DNA from: Photobacterium rosenbergii
Lineage (GTDB): Bacteria; Pseudomonadota; Gammaproteobacteria; Enterobacterales; Vibrionaceae
Length of the DNA stretch: 64,000 nt
NCBI RefSeq assembly: GCF_003026455.1
Contig: NZ_PYMB01000001.1
Span: 1,426,001 to 1,490,000, forward strand
Direction: 5' to 3'
Every line of letters begins with the position of its first letter. The first letter of the stretch is position 1. Below the pieces are notes generated by a model. That model did no database searches. It had not been told where the DNA came from and was given only the letters and a program-made list of their open reading frames with translations. The translations under genes and the position numbers were made by a program. Positions 8,990-18,388 of this stretch are shown here, piece after piece.

Positions 8990-11900
8990 ATGCGCCCAGA
9001 AAATAACAAACATACTGCGAACGAGCAGCCCACGTCGCCAGACGCATCAAACAGCAATGCATCAGCCGGAAACAAGGTTGCTGCCACAGCGACAAAAACG
9101 GTCAAGTCACCCCTGAAGAAAATCACCAAGTGGGTAGGCCTTGGCCTGCTAACGCCTACTGCCATTATTACCGCTGCACTTGCCGTCGGCGTTAAGGTTG
9201 ACCTCACCCCATACCGAGACGATATCAACCAGTGGCTAACCACCAACATGGACCGCGAAACCCGTATTGATGGGGAGATGGGGTTGGTGCTGTCATTCCG
9301 CCCCGAAGTGCACCTTGAAGGGGTACACATTGACAACATTGAAGCCTTCAACTGGCAGCCAATGCTGACCTCAGGCAAGATTAATGCAAAGGTCGCCGTG
9401 CTACCGCTGTTAAAAGGTACTTTGGCTGTTGATTATCTTGAGCTAGAAAATATCAACCTACACCTTGCCAAAGCCCATGATGGTCAGGCGAACTGGTTAC
9501 TCGGCCCTCAAGATAACACTGCCAACTCAAATGATGACTCGGCAGCAGACAGCTCATCTGCTGGCGAGGGTTCATCGTTACAGTTAGCACTCACTGACCA
9601 AATCAGTGCCAGCAACCTCTCTGTTGTTTTCGAAGATCAAAGCCAAGGGCAATATTTCGACTGGTATCTGGACTCCCTGAACCTCAGCCAACCCGATGAA
9701 CAATGGGAGTTTTTGGCTAAAGGGGCAATAATCGGCCAGCCTTATGATATCCAGCTAACGGGCGACCTTGAGCAACTGTTCAACCAGCAAACCGGCAAGG
9801 TCAAAGCCAAGGGCTCTTTCGCCGGTGCTGAGCTGAATATCGAGGCCGATGCCGCAGATACCGTCAACGCCGATATCAACCTGCAATGGCAGGATACCGG
9901 CCCCATTGAAGCGCTTTTCGGTCTGGATGTTAAACACGTAGCACCATTGACGATTTCCACCCACGTTAGTGCGGCGGCCAACAACATCAAGGTCAGTGAT
10001 CTAATTATCGACAGTCCGATCACCCACGGCGCTGGCTACCTTGATATCGAACTTGGCGATCACAACGTTATCGATGGTGAACTGAACATCCCATTGATAG
10101 ACCTACGTCCTTGGTTGCAGCCAGAGCCGCAACCTATGATGCGCGCCTTTTCCGCTGCCCCCCAACAGTCTCCGCTGCAGCGCGCGCTTGAACAATGGTT
10201 GGAAAAAACAACAACCCGTGTCGATCTCTCGATTGACGAAATAAAAGGCCTTGGCACCCCGGTTGAAAACCTCTCCTTGTCGGTCAATGGCAAGGCAGGA
10301 GTGCTATCTGCACCTATGACCGCCGACATTGCCGAAGTCCCTTTCCGTGGCCAAGCCTCCCTTGATGCCACGGGTTGGGTTTCTAACCTGGATATCCGCT
10401 TGGGTGCCGAACAATCACCCTTGGGAGAAATGGCCCGCTGGCTGACCGGTATGCCCTACTCCCGTGGCCACCTTGACCGTGCCGAACTTGCTGTTACCAC
10501 CAACGGCACCAAACTAAGCGAATGGCTGGAGCGTGCCGAACTGTCCCTTGCTATCGACAAGGCATTGGTTGAATGGGGAAGCGAAGCCAGTTTCAGTATT
10601 GACCAAGCCAGGCTCAACGCAGGTATCACCCGTCCGTTCCAGTCGGATATCCAAGGCCAACTAATGGGCATTCCGGCCCATGTCAAAGCCGAAGCCGGAA
10701 CCCTACAAGATATCATGATGGGCCGTGACTGGCCGACAACGCTAACATTCGACTCCCCGGCAATATCGGTCGAAGCCAAAGGTTTACTGAAGCATACCCG
10801 CTGGGAAGAAGGCAGTTGGTTTGATCTCAAGGTCAATAGTGAAGATGCTAGCTTGCTTAACCCGTGGTTAGGTACCCAGACAAACATTTCCGGCACCATC
10901 AATATTGACGGTAAACTCAGCTACCAAAATGGCTGGATAGATCTTGCCATGCCGGATCTGGCCCTCTTGGAAAGTTACGGTGATGTCACCCTGCGCTGGC
11001 AACCTGACCAGCTACGCCCCTTCCTTGTGATGGATGCGCAGTTCTCGCAGCTGGATTTCACCCAGTTCGGCCAGTTCATCAACGATGAAGAGCTACCGCA
11101 GGTTGAACAAACGGTACCAACCCAAGGGGTAAACCTCGATATGCCGCTATTGGGAAGCGAGTTGGTCATTGCCGATGCAGACCTTAACTTCCGGGCAGAC
11201 AAACTGAAATGGGCAGACCAGCAACTAGACAAGCTGTCTTTCAGCGGTAAAGTCCGTGATGGCCAAATGAGCAAAGCACCGATCAGTGCAAGTTTTGCCG
11301 GCAGCACCTATCAGGGTGATTTGAGTTTGGGGGTGAATGCCGCCAATATCGAGGCCAACCTTAACCTTGCAGTGGATCAGCCGGATATCGGCGCCATCCT
11401 GAGTCGATTCGATGTGACCGATGACTTTGATATGCAGCTCGATCGTGCCAAGCTTGCTGTCTCCCTGTCGGGTCGAACTATCTTGGAGCTTATGGAACAC
11501 ACGGAAGTCGATGCAGCACTGATAGGCGGTCAGGCCAATATTGCCGATAGCTACACCGGCAAAGCGCTCGCCGTTAAACTAGATCAAGGCCAGTTTGTGA
11601 CAGGGCCGGATACATCAACCCGCCTAACAATCAATGGCATGGCTGCTGGCAAAGCAGCCTCGTTCAAACTGTCATCGCTATCTCTTAAGGAAGCCAATGA
11701 CGGCCGTTCAACGCTACCGGTCACATTGGCAGCCAATCTGGGCGACATGCGTTTCGATGCCAGTTCCAACCTGACACTGCCGATTGACCCGCAAGCGCTC
11801 AACCTCACCTTTGAGGCATTTACCCCGAACCTCGACCGGTTGGAGGCCTTCAGCGATATTGATTTGCCGCCTTACGGGCCCATGACATTGACAGCAAGCC

Positions 11901-12991
11901 TGGCGATGGATACCAAGGGCTACCACCTCAATGATATGAAGGTACAGGTCAATGACAGCCAACTTAACGGTAAGGGCGCATGGTTGCCGCCACTCAAGGC
12001 AGACCAACTCCCGCGCCTTGAACTAGCATTCCGTGCGCCGTTTATCCAGATTGATGACTTCAAAGTTGGTGACTGGCAAGCTTGGGAGAAAGAAAGCACC
12101 GAACAGGAAGCTAGCGACGAACAGCCAGCTGACGACACGCTAAATACTGCCCTGATCAGTACTGAAGGTCTAAACATGCTTAACGCCACCTTCTCGTTGG
12201 ATGTCGATGAAGTTCGTTCAGGCAAAGACTGGTTAGGTGCAGGCCAATTGCATTGGGCGCTGGAAAACGGAGTATTCACCCTCAAGCCGATGACAGTCCA
12301 ACTGCCGGGCGGCAATATCGAGCTTGCCAGTGAAATCAAGGCCAAGGACGATATGTTCGATATCCAGCTCACGGGTAACGTCAAAAACTTCGATTACGGG
12401 ATTTTGGCCCGTCGCTTGGCGCCGGAAAGCGGAATGCACGGCAATATTTCCACTCAGTTCAACCTGACCAGTTTGGCCAATTCACCAGATACCCTGATGA
12501 ACAATGCCAATGGCTTCATCGGTTTTGCTGCCTGGCCGCAGGAGTTTGAATCAGACCTTATCGACCTCTGGGCCGTGAGCCTGACCGACGCGATCATTCC
12601 TAACTTCACCAACAATGATCCGTCTGTGCTCAACTGTGTCGCTGCCGGTTTGGATATCCACCAAGGAACGATGAGCCAACGTGACTTGCTGCTTGATACT
12701 TCGCGCATCCAAGTCAACGGTCAGTTCGATGCCAGCTATGCCAACCGCGACTTTGCCCTATACCTGAGACCACAATCAAAACGTGCCCAGATCTTCAGCT
12801 TGCAAACGCCAGTTGAAGTCTATGGCAAGTTCGAGGACTTTGACTTCTCGGTACCGCTATCGGCAATTTTGGAAACTTCGGTACGCTTCACCACCAGCCC
12901 AGTAGTTTCGCCACTGCGTTGGTTGGTTGAAAAACCGATTGCCCAAGATGGTAGCCAGCAATGTGAGTTGATCTGGCAGGGGCAAAGCTAA
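8990..12991 (+). CDS. AsmA-family outer-envelope protein, large
   Basis: About 1333 aa. A single membrane anchor (VGLGLLTPTAIITAALAVGV) follows a short cytoplasmic Ser/Ala/Asn-rich segment, and the remainder is a long periplasmic repeat-rich beta domain typical of AsmA/TamB-like bridge proteins thought to carry phospholipid between membranes. The N-terminal AsmA pattern is seen in VHLEGVHIDNI and GTLAVDYLELENINLHL, and the C-terminal AsmA_2 region near DLLLDTSRIQVNGQFD. The ATG at 8990 is chosen because the protein then begins with a hydrophilic stretch before the anchor, but an in-frame ATG at 8891 is open and no strong RBS decides. It is divergent from fetAB. Confidence 0.8.
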   Translation: MRPENNKHTANEQPTSPDASNSNASAGNKVAATATKTVKSPLKKITKWVGLGLLTPTAIITAALAVGVKVDLTPYRDDINQWLTTNMDRETRIDGEMGLVLSFRPEVHLEGVHIDNIEAFNWQPMLTSGKINAKVAVLPLLKGTLAVDYLELENINLHLAKAHDGQANWLLGPQDNTANSNDDSAADSSSAGEGSSLQLALTDQISASNLSVVFEDQSQGQYFDWYLDSLNLSQPDEQWEFLAKGAIIGQPYDIQLTGDLEQLFNQQTGKVKAKGSFAGAELNIEADAADTVNADINLQWQDTGPIEALFGLDVKHVAPLTISTHVSAAANNIKVSDLIIDSPITHGAGYLDIELGDHNVIDGELNIPLIDLRPWLQPEPQPMMRAFSAAPQQSPLQRALEQWLEKTTTRVDLSIDEIKGLGTPVENLSLSVNGKAGVLSAPMTADIAEVPFRGQASLDATGWVSNLDIRLGAEQSPLGEMARWLTGMPYSRGHLDRAELAVTTNGTKLSEWLERAELSLAIDKALVEWGSEASFSIDQARLNAGITRPFQSDIQGQLMGIPAHVKAEAGTLQDIMMGRDWPTTLTFDSPAISVEAKGLLKHTRWEEGSWFDLKVNSEDASLLNPWLGTQTNISGTINIDGKLSYQNGWIDLAMPDLALLESYGDVTLRWQPDQLRPFLVMDAQFSQLDFTQFGQFINDEELPQVEQTVPTQGVNLDMPLLGSELVIADADLNFRADKLKWADQQLDKLSFSGKVRDGQMSKAPISASFAGSTYQGDLSLGVNAANIEANLNLAVDQPDIGAILSRFDVTDDFDMQLDRAKLAVSLSGRTILELMEHTEVDAALIGGQANIADSYTGKALAVKLDQGQFVTGPDTSTRLTINGMAAGKAASFKLSSLSLKEANDGRSTLPVTLAANLGDMRFDASSNLTLPIDPQALNLTFEAFTPNLDRLEAFSDIDLPPYGPMTLTASLAMDTKGYHLNDMKVQVNDSQLNGKGAWLPPLKADQLPRLELAFRAPFIQIDDFKVGDWQAWEKESTEQEASDEQPADDTLNTALISTEGLNMLNATFSLDVDEVRSGKDWLGAGQLHWALENGVFTLKPMTVQLPGGNIELASEIKAKDDMFDIQLTGNVKNFDYGILARRLAPESGMHGNISTQFNLTSLANSPDTLMNNANGFIGFAAWPQEFESDLIDLWAVSLTDAIIPNFTNNDPSVLNCVAAGLDIHQGTMSQRDLLLDTSRIQVNGQFDASYANRDFALYLRPQSKRAQIFSLQTPVEVYGKFEDFDFSVPLSAILETSVRFTTSPVVSPLRWLVEKPIAQDGSQQCELIWQGQS

Positions 12992-12993
12992 GA

Positions 12994-13028
12994 GGCGATT
13001 GGCGATTGGCGATTGGCGATTGGCGATT
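12994..13028. repeat. five tandem copies of GGCGATT
   Basis: Five perfect head-to-tail copies of the 7-mer start 3 nt after the AsmA stop codon. The unit is not a multiple of three but the array lies outside the reading frame. Confidence 0.9.
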
Positions 13029-13054
13029 TAGCCTGAATGTTTTGCTAAAAAAAC

Positions 13055-13088
13055 AAGCCGCCAGCATGAGTACTCATGCTGGCGGCTT
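13055..13088. terminator. bidirectional terminator with perfect 16-bp stem
   Basis: AGCCGCCAGCATGAGT followed at once by its exact complement forms a 32-base palindrome flanked by A and T runs. It serves the AsmA gene and the convergent M14 peptidase operon. Confidence 0.9.
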
Positions 13089-13111
13089 TTCTTTTTGCTC
13101 AATCGCCTTAA

Positions 13112-15775
13112 TTAATCACCCTGGCGGTAGCGCTGTTCGACCTCGTCCTGGGCTTCGAACTCATCAAATTCAACCGGCGTTATTTCATCCGTGCTGAACT
13201 TAAGTGACGCAGGTGCAGAGTAGTTCGGCACGTTATCGTAGTTGAACACTGAGTAGTACTTGGCTAGGTTGGCATTACCGAACTTATCGAAGGTATAACC
13301 ATCTTTGCCGGCATACAGCTTGACACCATCGAATGGGGATCGGGGAGGATGGAAGCTGTTACGAACCACATAGGTACCCACCCAGTCGCTGTCTTCAGGG
13401 TTATCCCACGTCAGTTTAACCATGCCACCTTCTAGGCTGGCCCGGAAGTTTTCCGGCGTCTCAAGCGGCTGTTTGCGACGCTCGATATACTCCACCACCA
13501 GTTGGGTCGACATGGTGCCGTCGTTCGAGTCCGTCTTCCACTCAACTACTGCATCATGCTGGCGGGAAGCCGAGGTTGCCTTGATGACCAGCTTTACAGC
13601 CCGGCTCTGATCATAGCAATCTTCAAGGTATTGCCGAGCTGAACTGTCAAACATAAACGTCTGACGAGCAGTTTTGGCTAACCCTTCGCTACTGACTTCG
13701 TAGCCAATAAACTCTATCGGCTCACTCGTGGTCAGTTGTTCAAAATCAGGCTCATCAACATCCACCATCTCGACAAGGAAGCGCATTGGCTGGTTGATCC
13801 CCGTCAGTGATGCACTTTCCAGCACAAAGTAGGCATCTGTAAACACCACGTCACTTTGCTCTGACATCCTAGGTAGGGTGAAGTCCACCACGCCGAAAAT
13901 GCGCTCACCGTTGGCATCATAGCCGCTCTGCAGCTTACTCGCCTCAACTGCGCCGGCTTTGACCGTATGGCAGGCACTGGCCCCAACCGCCAACTGGTAA
14001 GGCTTGCGCTGATAAATCAAATCCAGATTCGGGCGATAATGAATCCCGCCACCGAAACGGCCATAACCGATATCAAACTGCATCATCTGCGAGTCATTGC
14101 CCATCGGCAAGTTCACCGGCCCCTGTAACCTAAGTAACAAACGTCCCTTCTCAAGCTGCTGCTCAATCAGCTCTTTCTCCATTGCGCTGAAATGCCAGCT
14201 TTTCCAAATCCCCTGGGTCAGCTGATCGGAGTCGATGGCATCACCCAGCGTTTGGATTGGCGTCGCGTTGTGGATCTGCTCGAAATCGGTAATGTCGTTG
14301 ATATCGTCCGGGTCGAGGATCGACACCGACCATTCCCCGTAGTTTTCAATTTTCGCCCCGACACGATTCATCGGATAAAGCGAGAACAGTGCGTCTTTGA
14401 TCTTGGCATCAGCCGGCAACCGGCTCATGTCATAATCAATCACCCCGTAACAGATCCCCTTGGTTTTATTGACTCCGATAAACAGCGAGTTATGGCCAAA
14501 GTGTTCGGCATTATTGCCTCGGGTCAGCTCCCCGACATAACCGATTTTTTCCGGGCTCGGGAACAAGGTAAACGAGAACTCATCACGCTCTAGCAAGGTT
14601 TTGATTTTCAGCTCCGGGGCAAACGGCGATTTAATCCGCGTTACCCGGTTTACCTTGCGCAAATTATAGAAATAACGCCGGCCTGATTTGAGCTGCTTGT
14701 CGGTGTAGCGTAACTGTGAGGTGATTGCGATCAGGTTATCGCGAGTACAAGGCGCTTTTGGCGTTTCACTGCGGTAGATCTGGTAATAACAACCTTCATC
14801 CTCAGCACCGGACTCCCAAACCAATTCTACCGTATTGGCAATGATTTCCTTGGTCGAGAAACTCTCCGGACGGCTTGGCGCAAGCTTCGAATAATCAATA
14901 GTCGTCCGCAAGGCATAAAGCAGCGCGGGAATGTTTTCATCGACACTCTGGGACATATTGATCAGGTAATCCGGTATATTTCGGCTCCCCACCTCGACCA
15001 CGGTCGACAAGATGCCACGATCGTAATAATACTCACGCCCACTACCGTGGATAAGGTTCGCGGGCGGCTTACCACGATGAATACCATACTGACGATTGGT
15101 AACTTTGTAGATCTCCCGAGCCATATTGGCGCAGAGGATATTCAAGTCAGTCCCTTCAATTTCAGCTTCGTGGTTGAACTTGTGGGCAGGGAAAAACACA
15201 TTGCCCTGCGAGTGGTAATCCAGCGCAACACAGATATTGTCACGGCTTTCCACAAACTGCTTGATCGCTTGTGTTTCCGGCTCGGAAAACGGCCCCGGGC
15301 CACCGTAGATATTCGAGTTGGTCTGGGTCGACTGGCGGAAGTTGATACCGAAGTTACGATTAAGATCGACCCCGAAAGTGCCGTCGCCGTTATCTCTGCG
15401 GTTTTTACGCCAGAATGAAAAATGCTTACGGGAGTATTCGAAACCATCAGGGTTAAGGCAAGGCACCATATATAAGGTATTGCGGGTCAGTGCCTCTACC
15501 ACATCAGGGTTGGATGGGTAGTTGTCCAGCAAATACTGGACAAAGCTCACCGCCAACTCAATACCAATCCACTCTCTGGCATGAATGGTACCGGTATAGA
15601 GTAGAGCCGGCTTGAGATCAGCATAGGCTACATCCTGCGATATGGTGACCATCATGATGGGCCGCCCTTCATGGGTATCGCCAATACTCTGCAAGCGGAT
15701 TAAATCCGGGTATTTCGCCATTGCCTCTTCCAGGAAGTCCATCATGTCCCGGTAAGAGATATATTGTTTCTTCAT
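13112..15775 (-). CDS. M14 zinc carboxypeptidase with C-terminal beta domains, no signal peptide
   Basis: The 887-aa protein starts with a metallocarboxypeptidase domain (about 1-300). Zinc ligands H65 and E68 (IHAREW) and H188 (DYHSQG), substrate residues N139/R140 (VDLNRNF) and catalytic E261 (VEVGS) are all present, so the enzyme should be active. A fibronectin-III-like stretch follows (about 310-405), then beta-rich regions resembling a DNRLRE domain (about 410-600), and a second Fn3-like segment near 795-870. There is no signal peptide or anchor, unusual for M14 enzymes, so it probably acts in the cytoplasm. It is last in an operon after two ATP-grasp ligases with an ATGA overlap, implying that it trims or recycles the ligase product. 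Confidence 0.85.
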   Translation of the reverse strand: MKKQYISYRDMMDFLEEAMAKYPDLIRLQSIGDTHEGRPIMMVTISQDVAYADLKPALLYTGTIHAREWIGIELAVSFVQYLLDNYPSNPDVVEALTRNTLYMVPCLNPDGFEYSRKHFSFWRKNRRDNGDGTFGVDLNRNFGINFRQSTQTNSNIYGGPGPFSEPETQAIKQFVESRDNICVALDYHSQGNVFFPAHKFNHEAEIEGTDLNILCANMAREIYKVTNRQYGIHRGKPPANLIHGSGREYYYDRGILSTVVEVGSRNIPDYLINMSQSVDENIPALLYALRTTIDYSKLAPSRPESFSTKEIIANTVELVWESGAEDEGCYYQIYRSETPKAPCTRDNLIAITSQLRYTDKQLKSGRRYFYNLRKVNRVTRIKSPFAPELKIKTLLERDEFSFTLFPSPEKIGYVGELTRGNNAEHFGHNSLFIGVNKTKGICYGVIDYDMSRLPADAKIKDALFSLYPMNRVGAKIENYGEWSVSILDPDDINDITDFEQIHNATPIQTLGDAIDSDQLTQGIWKSWHFSAMEKELIEQQLEKGRLLLRLQGPVNLPMGNDSQMMQFDIGYGRFGGGIHYRPNLDLIYQRKPYQLAVGASACHTVKAGAVEASKLQSGYDANGERIFGVVDFTLPRMSEQSDVVFTDAYFVLESASLTGINQPMRFLVEMVDVDEPDFEQLTTSEPIEFIGYEVSSEGLAKTARQTFMFDSSARQYLEDCYDQSRAVKLVIKATSASRQHDAVVEWKTDSNDGTMSTQLVVEYIERRKQPLETPENFRASLEGGMVKLTWDNPEDSDWVGTYVVRNSFHPPRSPFDGVKLYAGKDGYTFDKFGNANLAKYYSVFNYDNVPNYSAPASLKFSTDEITPVEFDEFEAQDEVEQRYRQGD

Positions 15776-17220
15776 TCAACCGCCTCTTCGTAGCGATACT
15801 GGTGTTCTGCACAATACTCACGCCATGCATCCATGATTATGGCTAACTTCTTGTGCTTGAGGTTTCTGAACTGCAACAGGATTTCTGGTTGATGATTGAG
15901 AACCCGAACGGCCTCAACCGCGCCAAGGGTGGTGACGATATCACCGGCCAAGGTTTTGCCGACGCTCTTCACTTGAAGGAAAAACGCTAGCAACTCTTCT
16001 TCGCTCAACGGTTGGCTATCAGCGGCTACTTCTTGCTCGGGGGCAATGACCACCTTTTGTTGTTGCTCAATGCCGGTATCAAGCTCCTGCTCCATACCAA
16101 GACAGGCTTTCGCAACCGGCTCGCTACCTGCAGCAATGACTTTATAAGGCGTATTACCCTGGAAATTCCATGCTTCACTCGGCCACTCTTCCTCGCGCTG
16201 GTAACTCGTCTCAATCAGGCGGTAGCGATCATCTTGCGGTGCATATTCTCCGGTATCGGTCGAGTAGTCTGCCTGGCCGAAACTGATATAACGCATGGTA
16301 CGAAGAAGGGATGAATCGATTTTGCCGATTTCTTCCCAGTTACGGTGGGCAAAATACGGTTTACGGAAGTCTTGCGGCGCCAACAGCCACATCAAGTACT
16401 GACCAATCCAGTCACGGATATATGGGAAGGCGGCAAAAGCAGTCGCACATTCCAAAATGGTGTAGTCATCATCCATGCTCACCGCAATATCACACGCCCA
16501 GTACTCGGCATTGGCCGCCTTGGAAGCTTTCACCGCCAACTCAAGCACGCCATCTGGTACTGCCTGATAGTCCATACTACCGCCTTGACTAGTGTTGGTT
16601 AACCACTCGCCTTCCGGTGGACGACGCCAGAACGCACAGACAGGTTGATGCCCCACCAACATTACCCGAATATCAGCCTTCATTGGCACAAAGTCTTGGA
16701 TATAAGCGGGGTAATAGCGTTTTTCCGAGAACAGGCGTAGGGCCTCTTCGGCATCATCAACCTTATGAACGAAGTAGCCCCCGTAGTTGGATGGACCATA
16801 CGAACGCTTGACGATTTTCGGGTAATCGGTGCTGGTCAGGAAGGCCAATGCCTCTTCGACTTCATAAAAAATACGGGTACGCGGGATAGGCAAATCGTAT
16901 TTCTCGCAGAAGTGAGTCACGTTTTCTTTTGATTTATTGCTGAACTGGCTATCGAGTGACGGCAGGAAACGAACATCGGGCAACTCACGGGCGATTTCAC
17001 GGAACGTCTCGTAAGCGGTAGCCGGAATATTGCCGATCAGCACATCGATTTTCTTCCGTTTGACCTCAGCAACAAACCGGTCTTTGTCATTACCCCAATG
17101 GTAAGTCACCTGTTCGATTTTATCCGGCCACCCCTTAAAGTTAGAGCGGTTAAAGAAGCGCAGTACATGATCTAGGTACAACAGGCCGATTTTGGGACGA
17201 GTGTGATTCTGGGTGTTCAT
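15772..17220 (-). CDS. ATP-grasp ligase-like protein with C-terminal helix-hairpin-helix segment
   Basis: A 482-aa soluble protein. Residues about 10-300 follow an ATP-grasp pattern: the basic nucleotide strand YPKIVKRS with a Gly-containing loop (GPSNYGG, 142-148), an acidic strand YIQDFVP, and D244 and E257 as metal positions. The usual E-x-N is E257-C258-A259, so one metal-binding Asn is missing. Residues about 409-466 read like a helix-hairpin-helix pair of the RecD2 N-terminal type (VKSVGKTLAGDIV, then LLQFRNLKHKKLAIIMDAW). I know no well-described ligase with this tail. It overlaps both neighbours by ATGA. Its acceptor is unknown; it may be a second ligase or a pseudo-ligase partner of the first. 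Confidence 0.75.
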   Translation of the reverse strand: MNTQNHTRPKIGLLYLDHVLRFFNRSNFKGWPDKIEQVTYHWGNDKDRFVAEVKRKKIDVLIGNIPATAYETFREIARELPDVRFLPSLDSQFSNKSKENVTHFCEKYDLPIPRTRIFYEVEEALAFLTSTDYPKIVKRSYGPSNYGGYFVHKVDDAEEALRLFSEKRYYPAYIQDFVPMKADIRVMLVGHQPVCAFWRRPPEGEWLTNTSQGGSMDYQAVPDGVLELAVKASKAANAEYWACDIAVSMDDDYTILECATAFAAFPYIRDWIGQYLMWLLAPQDFRKPYFAHRNWEEIGKIDSSLLRTMRYISFGQADYSTDTGEYAPQDDRYRLIETSYQREEEWPSEAWNFQGNTPYKVIAAGSEPVAKACLGMEQELDTGIEQQQKVVIAPEQEVAADSQPLSEEELLAFFLQVKSVGKTLAGDIVTTLGAVEAVRVLNHQPEILLQFRNLKHKKLAIIMDAWREYCAEHQYRYEEAVE

Positions 17221-18209
17221 ACTGCAGCTTCCTCGGTAAGCAGGTTAGGTTTAATTAGCGCTTCTGAAAGTGAAGGGATGAAGCCCTTGGCAGGCTCTTT
17301 GGTATCTTGGGTGACGGTGCGGTCAATTAGATCGACTAAGTAGTCAATCTTGGTGTCATTAAAATCGAGTCCGAACGCCTCTTGATCAGGGGTAGCAAAG
17401 GCAGGGATACCATTGACTTCAATAACCACATAACGCTGGTGCTCAACGTCATAGATAATATCAACACCAGCGACCTCCAAACCTGTTACCTTCGCGGCTT
17501 TCAGTGCCAGCTCGATCACTTCAGGAACAGGTTCGCGTTTAATCACGCTGCCGCCGCTGGTGACATTGGTCTTCCAACTCCCCGGAGCCGCTTTACGGCC
17601 ATAACAGGCGACATACTTGTTATCGACAATATCGATACGGTAATCAGAAAAGTCATTCTCGATAACCCGCTCGATATAGAACTGCGGCGCTTGTTGGTGA
17701 TTGATAAACGGTATAAGCAGTTCGAGATCGCGCTCGCTCTCTAGCTTGATGATGCCATTGCCGCCCCAACCATCGACCGGCTTGCAGATTGCCTTGCCAC
17801 CCCAGAACTGCATGTGGGCCCGGACCTGCTCCAAGTTGTGTTTATTACAAATCACATAGTCGGTCGTTGTAATGCCGTTGGTCTTCAACACATGAGCAGT
17901 ACGGAATTTATCTTCCGTCAACGCAAAGGATTCATAGTTGTTGATCATCGGCATCATCGAGTTCAGTACCTGATAGAGGTACACCTGATACGGCGTCTGC
18001 TGACCCGCGTTATAAGAGAAAAACAGGTCGAGTTCGTTAAGTTGTTGCCCATTACATACAATATTGCCGTCAAATGCGGTTGCGTACGCCAAATTCAGCC
18101 CAGTTAAGGCATCAATTTCTCGCTCTCGCAATTTGTTGACGATTTTTTGTTCTATTTCTTTACCTCCACAGTTTTCATACATCCATAAACCGACCCGACG
18201 CCTTGCCAT
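17217..18209 (-). CDS. ATP-grasp (RimK-like) amide ligase
   Basis: A 330-aa soluble ligase of the RimK / glutathione-synthetase fold, which joins a carboxylate to an amine using ATP through an acyl phosphate. K143 and the glycine loop VDGWGGNG (145-152), adenine strand FYIERV (E180), RIDIV (191-195), the substrate loop WKTNVTSGG, and metal residues D250, E264 and N266 (VIEVNG) are all intact. AAAGGAG precedes the ATG with 6-nt spacing, a strong site, and the gene leads the three-gene operon. Substrates cannot be deduced: relatives add glutamate, lysine or short peptides to proteins or small molecules. The divergent M20 peptidase is of the glutamate-carboxypeptidase type, hinting at a glutamyl product. 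Confidence 0.85.
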   Translation of the reverse strand: MARRRVGLWMYENCGGKEIEQKIVNKLREREIDALTGLNLAYATAFDGNIVCNGQQLNELDLFFSYNAGQQTPYQVYLYQVLNSMMPMINNYESFALTEDKFRTAHVLKTNGITTTDYVICNKHNLEQVRAHMQFWGGKAICKPVDGWGGNGIIKLESERDLELLIPFINHQQAPQFYIERVIENDFSDYRIDIVDNKYVACYGRKAAPGSWKTNVTSGGSVIKREPVPEVIELALKAAKVTGLEVAGVDIIYDVEHQRYVVIEVNGIPAFATPDQEAFGLDFNDTKIDYLVDLIDRTVTQDTKEPAKGFIPSLSEALIKPNLLTEEAAV

Positions 18210-18239
18210 GTGTCACTCCTTTTGTGAGCAGTTCTAAAA

Positions 18240-18256
18240 AATGCCGAAATGGCATT
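18240..18256. promoter_or_regulatory. inverted repeat in the divergent ATP-grasp / M20 promoter region
   Basis: AATGCC-GAAAT-GGCATT lies about 30 nt upstream of the ATP-grasp start, in a 179-nt divergent region that must hold both promoters. It could be a leader hairpin or an operator. Confidence 0.35.
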
Positions 18257-18388
18257 GTGGGAAAAACCAACCAAGTATTAACATAGTTTGACATCATAAT
18301 GTTGCATATATGTGGTAACAGTGAGCTATGTGGAACTTTCATTCAAACAGCGCAGAAAAAACACTAAAGCTGTGCAAGGAATCAAATT

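Noticed and set aside
13422-17744. long antisense frames over the M14 and ATP-grasp genes
   Set aside because: They are shadows of the high-G+C coding strand, with no RBS and no motif.
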